Positions 1-6,759 of a stretch of DNA of 50,415 bases are shown here, piece by piece. Made by a program: the position numbers and the translations under genes. The stretch covers positions 1-50,415 of the forward strand of contig CAITNA010000159.1 in the NCBI GenBank assembly GCA_903893675.1, written 5' to 3'. The DNA comes from an uncultured Micrococcales bacterium (GTDB taxonomy: Bacteria; Actinomycetota; Actinomycetes; Actinomycetales; Microbacteriaceae). Each line of letters opens with the position of its first letter. The stretch's first letter is position 1. Below the pieces are notes generated by a model. That model was not told the origin of the DNA, did no database searches, and saw only the letters and a list, made by a program, of their open reading frames with translations.

Positions 1-65
1 AGACGGGATTTGAACCCGTGTAGACGGCTTTGCAGGCCGCTGCCTCGCCTCTCGGCCACTCCACC
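1..65 (-). tRNA. tRNA-Cys (GCA), 3' end cut by the window edge
   Basis: Read on the minus strand, the sequence gives the 5' acceptor and D-arm start GGTGGAGTGGCCGAGAGG, an anticodon loop CTGCAAA with anticodon GCA (Cys), and a T-arm GGGTTCAAATCCC. The 3' acceptor strand (expected CCACC plus discriminator) would lie before base 1, so the gene is partial. It follows tRNA-Gly on the same strand, as in the actinobacterial Gly-Cys(-Val) tRNA cluster; a tRNA-Val just outside the window is an inference. Confidence 0.93.
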
Positions 66-91
66 GTGCTAGAAGGCTTGCGCCTGATGCG

Positions 92-164
92 AGCGGATGA
101 CGAGATTCGAACTCGCGACCCCAACCTTGGCAAGGTTGTGCTCTACCAACTGAGCCACATCCGC
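92..164 (-). tRNA. tRNA-Gly (GCC)
   Basis: On the minus strand a full cloverleaf can be read. The acceptor GCGGATG pairs with CATCCGC. The anticodon stem-loop AACCTTGCCAAGGTT carries anticodon GCC (Gly). The T-arm contains GAGTTCGAATCTC. The 3' CCA is not encoded. It lies 26 bp upstream of tRNA-Cys and the two are probably cotranscribed. Confidence 0.95.
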
Positions 165-237
165 ATGGTTCCTTACGAAACCTCGAAAATCCTAACCCAG
201 ACTTCGCCGATTTGGCAACCTCACCACACCCGTGGCA

Positions 238-243
238 TAGCCT
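238..243 (+). promoter_or_regulatory. -10 element TAGCCT of a leaderless promoter
   Basis: TAGCCT sits exactly 6 nt before the ATG at 250. That is the spacing at which transcription would start at or next to the start codon. The same arrangement recurs before eight other genes in this window. No clear -35 is visible. Confidence 0.5.
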
Positions 244-249
244 TGAGCA

Positions 250-489
250 ATGCTCATGGTGAACAATTCCAGCTGGCCAGATGTGATTTTGGCGGCCTGT
301 TTCGTGGTTCTTGCCGTGGCCATGCTCTTCGGCACCTTCTATTTCGGCGGCGCTTACGTGTTCTCGAACATCAAAGAGCGCTGGGCCGAATACAGCATCA
401 AGAAGCGCATCACTGTGATCAGCCAGGTGGTTATCACGCTTGGCGTGATCACAATTCTAGCTGTGCTGTCGTCGCAGAAACTTCACTAA
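250..489 (+). CDS. Small two-helix membrane protein, unknown function
   Basis: This 79-aa ORF has two hydrophobic segments, at about residues 11-37 (VILAACFVVLAVAMLFGTFYF) and 57-75 (VISQVVITLGVITILAVL), separated by a short basic stretch (KERWAEYSIKKR) that should lie in the cytoplasm. I recognise no family. The ATG at 250 is supported by a TAGCCT -10 element 6 nt upstream; an in-frame ATG follows at 256. It stands alone between the tRNA genes and the 3' end of amt, which is on the other strand. Coding is likely from the membrane pattern and promoter, but no function can be assigned. Confidence 0.6.
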   Translation: MLMVNNSSWPDVILAACFVVLAVAMLFGTFYFGGAYVFSNIKERWAEYSIKKRITVISQVVITLGVITILAVLSSQKLH

Positions 490-539
490 GCAGGCAACTC
501 GACCATAGTCCTAAGAGAACTGGGACTCCTTAAGGCAAA

Positions 540-565
540 GCGGGAGCAGCATTCGCCACTCCCGC
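540..565 (-). terminator. Hairpin downstream of amt
   Basis: GCGGGAG (540-546) and CTCCCGC (559-565) form a 7-bp GC-rich stem with a 12-nt loop, 15 bp past the amt stop codon. On the minus strand it is followed by CTTTGCC, so the U-tract is poor. A terminator role is plausible but not certain. Confidence 0.45.
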
Positions 566-579
566 CCTGATGAGAATCT

Positions 580-1854
580 CTATCCGCGGTCTGAACCGAA
601 GGCGTAAGCCTCTTCACCGTGAACCACGGTGTCGATGCCTGCGATCTCATCTTCTGCCTTGACTCGGAAACCAATGGTCTTCTCGATGACCCAGCCGATG
701 ATGAATGCCATCACGAAGCTGTAGATAAGAACCGCACCGGCACCCATTGCCTGGGCGAAGAACTGGTGGAAGCCGAAGCCGAACGCTGCGCCAACTCCGC
801 GACCGAAGATTCCGATCCACAGGGTTCCAACGATTCCACCAACGAGGTGGATGCCGACTACGTCTAGCGAGTCGTCGAAACCGAGCGCGAACTTGAGGTC
901 GATTGCGAGTGCACAGAGAGCACCGGCGACCAGGCCGAGCAGTAGCCCCCACATTGGATCGAGCTGAGCACAGGCTGGAGTAATCGCAACCAAACCAGCT
1001 ACTGCACCCGAGGCCGCGCCAATCGAGGTCGCCTTGCCGTGCTTGATTCTCTCGACGATAATCCAGCCGAGCATTGCTGCAGCAGGTGCGCCGATGGTGT
1101 TGATGAATGCAACCGATGCAATGCCGTCAGCTGCAAGCTCACTGCCCGAGTTGAACCCGAACCAGCCGAACCAGAGCAGCGCTGCACCGAGAAGAGTTAG
1201 TGGAACGTTGTGTGGCTGGTTGATGCCCTTCGAGAAACCGAAGCGCTTTCCTAGGATGAGCGCCAGCGCAAGACCGGCAGCACCAGCGTTAATGTGCACA
1301 GCGGTTCCACCGGCGAAGTCGATTACGCCGAGGTCTTTGACGATCCATCCGCCGTCGACGATTTTGCCGTTTGCCACGGTGAAGTTGAATACCCAGTTAG
1401 CAACCGGGAAGTAGACCAGGGTTGCCCAGACACCGGCGAAGACCATCCAAGCACCGAACTTTGCACGGTCGGCAATAGCGCCCGAGATCAGAGCAACGGT
1501 GATGATGGCAAAGGTTGCCTGGAACGAAACGAACGCGAGCGACGGATAAGTTGCACCAGCGACAGGGTTCAAGGCGTCAGTTACCTGCTGCTGCAGCCCG
1601 ATGAAGTTGGTATCGATTCCGAACCAGCCATCGATGCCATGGAAGGTCGAAGTGCCTCCGTTTGAGAATGCGATTGCATAGCCGTATACGACCCACAGAA
1701 CGGCGATTAGGCCCAGCGAGCCGAAGCTGAGCATCATCATGCTCACAACGCTCTTGGCCTTGACCATACCGCCATAGAAGAACGCCAAGCCGGGGGTCAT
1801 CAGCAGCACTAGGGCCGCCGAGATCAACACGAATGCGGTGTTGCCCTGATCCAT
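580..1854 (-). CDS. amt: Ammonium transporter (Amt/MEP/Rh family)
   Basis: This 424-aa polytopic membrane protein moves ammonium into the cell. It starts with an Amt-type first helix (LMTPGLAFFYGGMV) and carries the family signatures DFAGGTAVHINAGAAGL, LLWFGWFGFNSGS and, near the C-terminus, DVVGIHLVGGIVG, which holds the second pore histidine. About eleven helices are expected. The ATG at 1854 is preceded by an AAAGAGG ribosome site. In many actinobacteria amt is followed by glnK and glnD; here a hairpin and an oppositely oriented gene follow, so it is alone. A GlnR-like box lies 70 bp upstream and is shared with glnA, so nitrogen control is likely. Confidence 0.96.
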   Translation of the reverse strand: MDQGNTAFVLISAALVLLMTPGLAFFYGGMVKAKSVVSMMMLSFGSLGLIAVLWVVYGYAIAFSNGGTSTFHGIDGWFGIDTNFIGLQQQVTDALNPVAGATYPSLAFVSFQATFAIITVALISGAIADRAKFGAWMVFAGVWATLVYFPVANWVFNFTVANGKIVDGGWIVKDLGVIDFAGGTAVHINAGAAGLALALILGKRFGFSKGINQPHNVPLTLLGAALLWFGWFGFNSGSELAADGIASVAFINTIGAPAAAMLGWIIVERIKHGKATSIGAASGAVAGLVAITPACAQLDPMWGLLLGLVAGALCALAIDLKFALGFDDSLDVVGIHLVGGIVGTLWIGIFGRGVGAAFGFGFHQFFAQAMGAGAVLIYSFVMAFIIGWVIEKTIGFRVKAEDEIAGIDTVVHGEEAYAFGSDRG

Positions 1855-1923
1855 TTCATACCTCTTTCGTTACAGATCCCTACGATCTGGTGAAAGTCTG
1901 CAGAAGCGAAGTTTCACGCTATG

Positions 1924-1953
1924 GCGTGACTTGTTACGAAGATGTAAAAGTTA
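1924..1953 (-). promoter_or_regulatory. GlnR-like operator upstream of amt
   Basis: Read toward amt, the block contains TTTTACATC, two variable bases and CGTAACAAGTCACGC. It holds TTTAC-N6-GTAAC, close to the actinobacterial GlnR pattern GTNAC-N6-GNAAC. It matches 26 of 30 positions of the block upstream of glnA (34571-34600), in the same orientation. It begins on the zapE stop codon and ends 70 bp before the amt ATG. The regulator itself is not in the window. Confidence 0.65.
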
Positions 1954-2961
1954 CAGCGCTGCCAGAGCGCCAAGACGACTAACGGCACGCAGGTATTTCT
2001 TGCGGAAGCCGCCTTCGATGTGCTCGGCTCGGAACAGTTTGGTGGTGTCGAGCCCTGCCCCGCGAATCGCGACCTGCTCCTCGTAGGCGCGGTCAACAAA
2101 CGCCACAAAGCGCAACGCATCTGATTGATCCTGGATGACCTTCGTGCCGATCAAGCCGACTCGGTCGAGCCCTTTGACCAGCACGCCGTAGTTCGAAGGG
2201 TGAACCTTCGATAGGTGCTTCAGCAGCGCGTCGAAGTTGTCGAGGGCAGAGTGCTTGGCCCCGCCCAACCACGATTCGATCTGCTTCTGGTCGTAGTTGC
2301 CGGCCTCGACTTCGGTTGGTCGATGACGGTGGTCTTCACCCTCGATGCGCAGCATCTGAAAACGCTCACTGATGCCGATGATTTCGCGCGCGAAATCGGC
2401 GGCGGCGAAGCGGCCCTCGCCAAGTGCGTTAGGTGGAGTGTTTGAGGTCGCAGCAAAGCGCGTGTTTCCACTGAGCTCGTTGAGCAAGCGCGACATCATC
2501 ATGGTGTCGCCCGGGTCGTCGAGTTCGAATTCATCGATGCAGAGAAGTTCATACTTGGAAAGCGCCTTCACGGCCTCTGCGAAACCAAGGGCACCAATCA
2601 GCGACGTGTATGAGATGAATGCGCCGAACGCCTTGCGACCCGAGAAAGCGTGATAGGTCGATGCGAGCAGGTGCGTCTTGCCGACACCGAAACCGCCGTC
2701 GAGGTAAATGCCCGCAGAAAGTTCTGATTTGCCGAACAGGCCTTTGCGCTCACGCTTGCCGAGGGCGAAATCTTGGGCCTGCTTCGAAACCTGGGCCTGG
2801 GATGGGTATTCCGCGTGAGGAACATAGTTCTTGAAGCTGGCCTTGGAGAATTCTCGCGGTGGCACAAGGTCGCCAAGCAGGGCGGCCGTGGTCGGTTGAG
2901 GGACTCGGGCGCACACAGATTCAAACGCTTGTTTTGCCAATTCTTTCCTCACCGTTGGCAC
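1951..2961 (-). CDS. zapE: Cell division protein ZapE (AFG1-like ATPase)
   Basis: This 336-aa AFG1/ZapE-type P-loop ATPase has its Walker A motif at residues 89-96 (GGFGVGKT) and its Walker B at about 139-145 (LLCIDEFELDD), followed by a conserved sensor region (RFAATSNTPP). Proteobacterial ZapE acts at the Z-ring; a role in division here is inferred from the family. The GTG at 2961 is the longest start; a second in-frame GTG lies three codons in. It is divergent from the rhodanese gene and shares a symmetric -10 region with it. Its stop codon is the first three bases of the amt operator. Confidence 0.9.
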   Translation of the reverse strand: MPTVRKELAKQAFESVCARVPQPTTAALLGDLVPPREFSKASFKNYVPHAEYPSQAQVSKQAQDFALGKRERKGLFGKSELSAGIYLDGGFGVGKTHLLASTYHAFSGRKAFGAFISYTSLIGALGFAEAVKALSKYELLCIDEFELDDPGDTMMMSRLLNELSGNTRFAATSNTPPNALGEGRFAAADFAREIIGISERFQMLRIEGEDHRHRPTEVEAGNYDQKQIESWLGGAKHSALDNFDALLKHLSKVHPSNYGVLVKGLDRVGLIGTKVIQDQSDALRFVAFVDRAYEEQVAIRGAGLDTTKLFRAEHIEGGFRKKYLRAVSRLGALAAL

Positions 2962-2978
2962 GATTTCGGGCCGTCAAT

Positions 2979-2985
2979 TAGCCTA
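2979..2985. promoter_or_regulatory. Symmetric -10 element TAGCCTA between zapE and the rhodanese gene
   Basis: The 7-mer reads TAGCCT on the plus strand and TAGGCT on the minus strand, so one element could serve both divergent genes. It predicts a leader of about 26 nt for the rhodanese gene, containing AGGAAAG, and about 12 nt for zapE. Confidence 0.45.
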
Positions 2986-3017
2986 GGTGGGTAAGTCAGG
3001 AAAGCAGAGTCACTCAG

Positions 3018-3917
3018 ATGCCATTTGAACTAGATCCAAACCCCGAATTCGCCGCATACGCGCATCCTGAGGTGTTGGTCAGCACCGAGTGGCTAGCCCA
3101 AAACCTCGGCAAGCCTGGCCTGGTCTTGGTCGAATCTGACGAAGACGTTCTGCTCTATGCAACGGGCCACATCCCAGGCGCTGTCAAGATCGACTGGCAC
3201 ACCGACCTGAACGATCCAGTTCTGCGCGATTACCTGCAGGGCAAGGAATTTGCCAAGCTGCTTTCAAGCCGAGGCATCAAGCGCGACGACACCGTCGTGA
3301 TCTATGGCGACAACAAGAACTGGTGGGCAACCTATGCCCTATGGGTGTTCAAACTGTTTGGTCACCAGGATGTGCGCATCCTTGATGGTGGCCGTGAAGT
3401 TTGGATTGCCGAGGGTCGCCCGGTGACCACCGAGGTTCCAGTGGTTCAGCCAACCGACTACCCGGTTATTCAACGCGACGACCAGAAGTTGCGCGCATTC
3501 CGCGATGACGTTCTGGCCCACCTCGGTGGCCCACTGGTCGACGTGCGCTCTCCACAGGAATACACCGGCGAACGAACCCACATGCCGAATTATCCAGAAG
3601 AAGGCGCGCTTCGTGGCGGGCACATTCCGGGTGCAGCATCGATTCCTTGGTCGAAGGCCGCTCAGGAGAACGGTCGCTTCAAGTCGCGCGCAGAATTGAA
3701 CGCGCTCTACCTGGAAACCGAGAAGCTAGACCCGAACGCAGACACCATCGCCTACTGCCGAATCGGCGAGCGAAGCAGCCATACCTGGTTCGTGCTCACT
3801 TATCTGCTTGGCTTCAGCAACGTTCGCAACTACGACGGCTCGTGGACCGAGTGGGGCTCGCTAGTTCGCGTGCCGATTGCCACAGGCCCAGAGCGCGGAA
3901 GCTACGCAGCCCACTAA
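3018..3917 (+). CDS. sseA: Sulfurtransferase with two rhodanese domains (thiosulfate or 3-mercaptopyruvate type)
   Basis: This 299-aa protein has an inactive N-terminal rhodanese domain (about residues 17-135, with the actinobacterial motif [11 protein letters not shown]) and an active C-terminal one (about 160-295). The catalytic loop is CRIGERS with the nucleophile at Cys247. It transfers a sulfane sulfur to an acceptor such as cyanide or a thiol; the true donor cannot be read from sequence. The SufE-like gene starts on the base after the stop codon, suggesting that the two form a sulfur relay. The first gene of a five-gene operon ending in RNase D. Confidence 0.92.
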   Translation: MPFELDPNPEFAAYAHPEVLVSTEWLAQNLGKPGLVLVESDEDVLLYATGHIPGAVKIDWHTDLNDPVLRDYLQGKEFAKLLSSRGIKRDDTVVIYGDNKNWWATYALWVFKLFGHQDVRILDGGREVWIAEGRPVTTEVPVVQPTDYPVIQRDDQKLRAFRDDVLAHLGGPLVDVRSPQEYTGERTHMPNYPEEGALRGGHIPGAASIPWSKAAQENGRFKSRAELNALYLETEKLDPNADTIAYCRIGERSSHTWFVLTYLLGFSNVRNYDGSWTEWGSLVRVPIATGPERGSYAAH

Positions 3918-4343
3918 ATGCCAATCACCGCAAACGCACAAGAGACCATCGAAGAGCTCGCACTGGTATCTGAGACTGACCGTCTCGAAGTTCTGATCGA
4001 ATACGCCGATGCCCTTCCGGCACTTCCGGCGCGCTATGCAGAACACCCAGATCTGCTTGAGCGAGTCGAAGAGTGCCAGTCACCTGTTTTTCTATTCGTT
4101 GAAGTGGCAGACGACAAGGTTCACCTGTTTCTAACTGCGCCGAAAGAGGCCCCGACCACGCGAGCGTTCGCAAGCATTCTGCACAAAGCACTCGACGCCC
4201 AGTCGGTAGAGACGGTTCTCGGTTTCGACGACGACTTTCCTGAACGGCTGGGGCTGACCCGTTTGGTTAGCCCGCTTCGCATGCGCGGCATTCGAGGCAT
4301 GCTTGCTCGAATCAAGCGACAGGTCGCCGAGAAATCTCGATGA
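3918..4343 (+). CDS. sufE: SufE-like cysteine desulfuration protein
   Basis: This 141-aa SufE-family protein takes sulfur from a cysteine desulfurase and passes it on, for example to Fe-S cluster assembly. The acceptor cysteine is Cys53 in VEECQSPVFL, the usual SufE context. The length matches the family (about 140 aa). The ATG follows the rhodanese stop codon with no gap, and the 3' end overlaps the next gene by ATGA. Neither a SufS nor a SufBCD gene lies in the window. Pairing a rhodanese with SufE is common in actinobacteria, but whether sulfur flows between them is an inference. Confidence 0.88.
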   Translation: MPITANAQETIEELALVSETDRLEVLIEYADALPALPARYAEHPDLLERVEECQSPVFLFVEVADDKVHLFLTAPKEAPTTRAFASILHKALDAQSVETVLGFDDDFPERLGLTRLVSPLRMRGIRGMLARIKRQVAEKSR

Positions 4344-4900
4344 CTCAAGGTCGCTATGGTGCCTGGACTGGCCTTCGCCTGGCAATGGTCGTAGGCCCTG
4401 CTGGCCAAACACTCGGCCCGGATGGCACCAGCCACTCACTGAGCAATCCCGAAGACCGCCACGAACTCATGGCCCTTCGAGCACTGGCTGATCTCATCGT
4501 CACTGACGCAAGCACCGCTGAGCGTGAGAACTACCGGCAATCGAAGCTTGCACCGCTTCAGGTTTGGTCGAGGCATCCAGGCACCATTAGCTGGAAGCCC
4601 ATCCAAGTTGAAGGCGGGCTTGCGCTCACGCTGGTCGACAGCAGCGACTTGGACTCGGCCGTGGCCAGCCTGGCTGGCAGCAATGTTCTTCTTGAGACAG
4701 GCCCGACGCTGTCTGCACTTTTGCTGCCTTGGATATCGTCTCTGGCAATCACCGTAGCGAGCCACGACAGCGACGATCGCACTGAGGCGCTGAACGCCTT
4801 GCTGCGCAAAATGGGCGCTGAACCGAGCCAGTGGCAGATCACCTGGATCAGCGGCCAGGTCAACTCATACGCTCTTGTCTCGCGGCGTGGCAGCCTGTGA
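4340..4900 (+). CDS. RibD C-terminal domain (pyrimidine reductase-like) protein
   Basis: This 186-aa protein resembles the RibD_C/dihydrofolate-reductase-like fold. A glycine-rich N-terminal strand (LAMVVGPAGQTLGPDG) is followed by LSNPEDRHELMALRALADLIVT, the usual 'SxxDR ... LR..AD.vlvG' pattern, and later GPTLSALLLPW in the place of the 'GGp.l...Ll' motif. RibD_C proteins reduce a ribosylamino-pyrimidine in riboflavin synthesis using NADPH, but stand-alone paralogues often have other or unknown substrates. It overlaps sufE by 4 bp and is probably translationally coupled. No other rib gene is nearby, so a riboflavin role is uncertain. Confidence 0.75.
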   Translation: MTQGRYGAWTGLRLAMVVGPAGQTLGPDGTSHSLSNPEDRHELMALRALADLIVTDASTAERENYRQSKLAPLQVWSRHPGTISWKPIQVEGGLALTLVDSSDLDSAVASLAGSNVLLETGPTLSALLLPWISSLAITVASHDSDDRTEALNALLRKMGAEPSQWQITWISGQVNSYALVSRRGSL

Positions 4901-4929
4901 AGCGCTAACCGCGCCAATATCCTGAACGG

Positions 4930-5499
4930 GTGACCGACAACAAGTTGAGCCCTGAATTCCAGGCCGCAGAGCACACCCTGCGGGTTGCCTTCCAGCGCAG
5001 CGAGCTCGACATCCAGCAGATTCCTGCACCTAAGGAAATCGCCGAGAGTTCGGTCGCATTCGCGGCCTCAGTGCGCACCGACAAAGACCACGAGCACTCA
5101 CCTGCCGGCACCGGTCGATTTGTTCTTTTCTGGTCACCTGAACCGCAGGAAAATTGGACCACTCGATTCCGCATCGTGGTCTACGCGCGCGCACCTCTCG
5201 AAAGCGACATCGGCACCCAGGAAGACAGCTCTGAACTCACCTGGGCTTGGATGCTCGATTCACTCAAGTTTGCAGGCGCTGAGTTCAGCGCCCTGGCGGG
5301 AACTACCACTCGCATCATTTCAAACGGCCACGGCGATCTCGCAAGCGAAAACCAGCACGCAGAAATCGAACTGCGTGCCAGCTGGTCGCCGCACGGCACC
5401 GAGATGGGTCAGCACTTCGAGGCCTGGCAGAACCTGATCTGTGCAATGTCAGCGCTCTCGATTGCTCCTGGCATCGAAAAGCTAGACCGTTTCGCATAG
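4930..5499 (+). CDS. DUF3000 family protein
   Basis: This 189-aa protein fits DUF3000, an actinobacterial family of about this length that is found directly upstream of RNase D and near dxs, as here. It is soluble, with no signal or membrane segment. The start at 4930 is a GTG, 29 bp after the preceding stop; the next gene begins 3 bp after its end. The function is unknown. The constant linkage to RNase D suggests a role in RNA metabolism, but that is only context. Confidence 0.82.
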   Translation: MTDNKLSPEFQAAEHTLRVAFQRSELDIQQIPAPKEIAESSVAFAASVRTDKDHEHSPAGTGRFVLFWSPEPQENWTTRFRIVVYARAPLESDIGTQEDSSELTWAWMLDSLKFAGAEFSALAGTTTRIISNGHGDLASENQHAEIELRASWSPHGTEMGQHFEAWQNLICAMSALSIAPGIEKLDRFA

Positions 5500-5502
5500 T
5501 TC

Positions 5503-6759
5503 ATGGCAGAACTCGAAAACACCCCGCTTCTAAAGCCGCGCCGTGAAGTCGTCTTTGTCGACAACTCAGATGCTCTCGCGAACTGTGTTGCAGAACTCGC
5601 TACTCAAGACGGCGCGTTCGCGCTCGATGCTGAACGTGCATCCGGGTTTAAGTATTCGCAGCGCGCCTATTTGATTCAGATCAGCAGACGAAACTCGAAG
5701 CTCTATCTGATTGACCCAGTAGCCATCTCCGCGGATGGAGACATCGCCGCTTTCTCTGCGCTTGCCGAATTGCTGGCCAAAGACACTTGGATCCTGCACG
5801 CGGCAACTCAAGACCTAGGCTGCCTTGCCGAGTTGGGCTTAAAGCCAACCTCGTTATTTGACACAGAGCTTGGCTCGCGATTGAACGGCCTCGAGCGCGT
5901 GGGTCTTGGCGCCGTTGTCGAGCACTATCTTCACCTGCAACTCGCAAAGGAACACTCCGCTGTCGACTGGTCTAAGCGCCCGCTAGATGCAGCTTGGCTC
6001 GACTACGCCGCACTCGATGTAGATGTGATGCACGAGGTCATGGATGGAGTTCGCACCGATCTCGAAGCTGGCGACAAAGCCGCCTGGGCTGCCGAGGAAT
6101 TCGAGGCTCTTCTGGGCTTCACTCCAAAAGGCCCTAAGCCAGATCGCTGGCGCAGCACCACTGGCCTGCACGATGTGAAAGACCAGCGCGGGTTAGCCGT
6201 TGCCAGAGAGCTTTGGCAGGCACGTGAAGACCTCGGTCGCAAACTCGACGTATCGCCTGGCCGTTTGATTCCGGATGTATCGATAAGCCACGTGGCAAAG
6301 ACGCTGCCGCGTTCTCGCCCGATTTTGGCAGCAGATAAGTCTTTCCATGGCCGCGCATCGCGCAACTACCTAGACACCTGGTGGGAGGCAGTTTCGCGCG
6401 GACTCGAGACCAATGACCTGCCACCGCTTCGAGTGCCGGCCACCGGCATTCCGAACCACCGCAACTGGCCAAACAAGTTTCCGAAGGCGGCTGCCCGCTT
6501 GTCGCTTGCCCGCACCGGCCTCACTGAACTTGCCGAGCAACTGAAGTTGCCTGTAGAAAATCTGATTTCACCTGAGCCAGTGCGTCAGGTCTGCTGGATC
6601 GAGCGCGATGATGTTGATCACGATGTGCTCATCCAAGAACTGATTGGGTTGGGAGTTCGCAATTGGCAGGCAGCTTTCGCCGCACCGATTCTTATTGCTG
6701 CGATTCAGAGGGCTGACGAGGAACTGACTCGTCAAGCGCCCGAGCATACGGAACCTTAG
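5503..6759 (+). CDS. rnd: Ribonuclease D with HRDC domain
   Basis: This 418-aa 3'-5' exoribonuclease of the DEDD superfamily acts in maturation of tRNA and other stable RNA 3' ends. The acidic residues sit in FALDAERASG (Exo I), HAATQDLGCL (Exo II) and LDYAALDVDVMHEV (Exo III, Y-type). An HRDC domain occupies about residues 215-300 (KDQRGLAVARELWQAREDLGRKLDVSP). It is last in the rhodanese operon, 3 bp after DUF3000. Its last 68 bp overlap the 3' end of dxs on the opposite strand, so both C-terminal tails are encoded by the same DNA. Confidence 0.94.
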   Translation: MAELENTPLLKPRREVVFVDNSDALANCVAELATQDGAFALDAERASGFKYSQRAYLIQISRRNSKLYLIDPVAISADGDIAAFSALAELLAKDTWILHAATQDLGCLAELGLKPTSLFDTELGSRLNGLERVGLGAVVEHYLHLQLAKEHSAVDWSKRPLDAAWLDYAALDVDVMHEVMDGVRTDLEAGDKAAWAAEEFEALLGFTPKGPKPDRWRSTTGLHDVKDQRGLAVARELWQAREDLGRKLDVSPGRLIPDVSISHVAKTLPRSRPILAADKSFHGRASRNYLDTWWEAVSRGLETNDLPPLRVPATGIPNHRNWPNKFPKAAARLSLARTGLTELAEQLKLPVENLISPEPVRQVCWIERDDVDHDVLIQELIGLGVRNWQAAFAAPILIAAIQRADEELTRQAPEHTEP

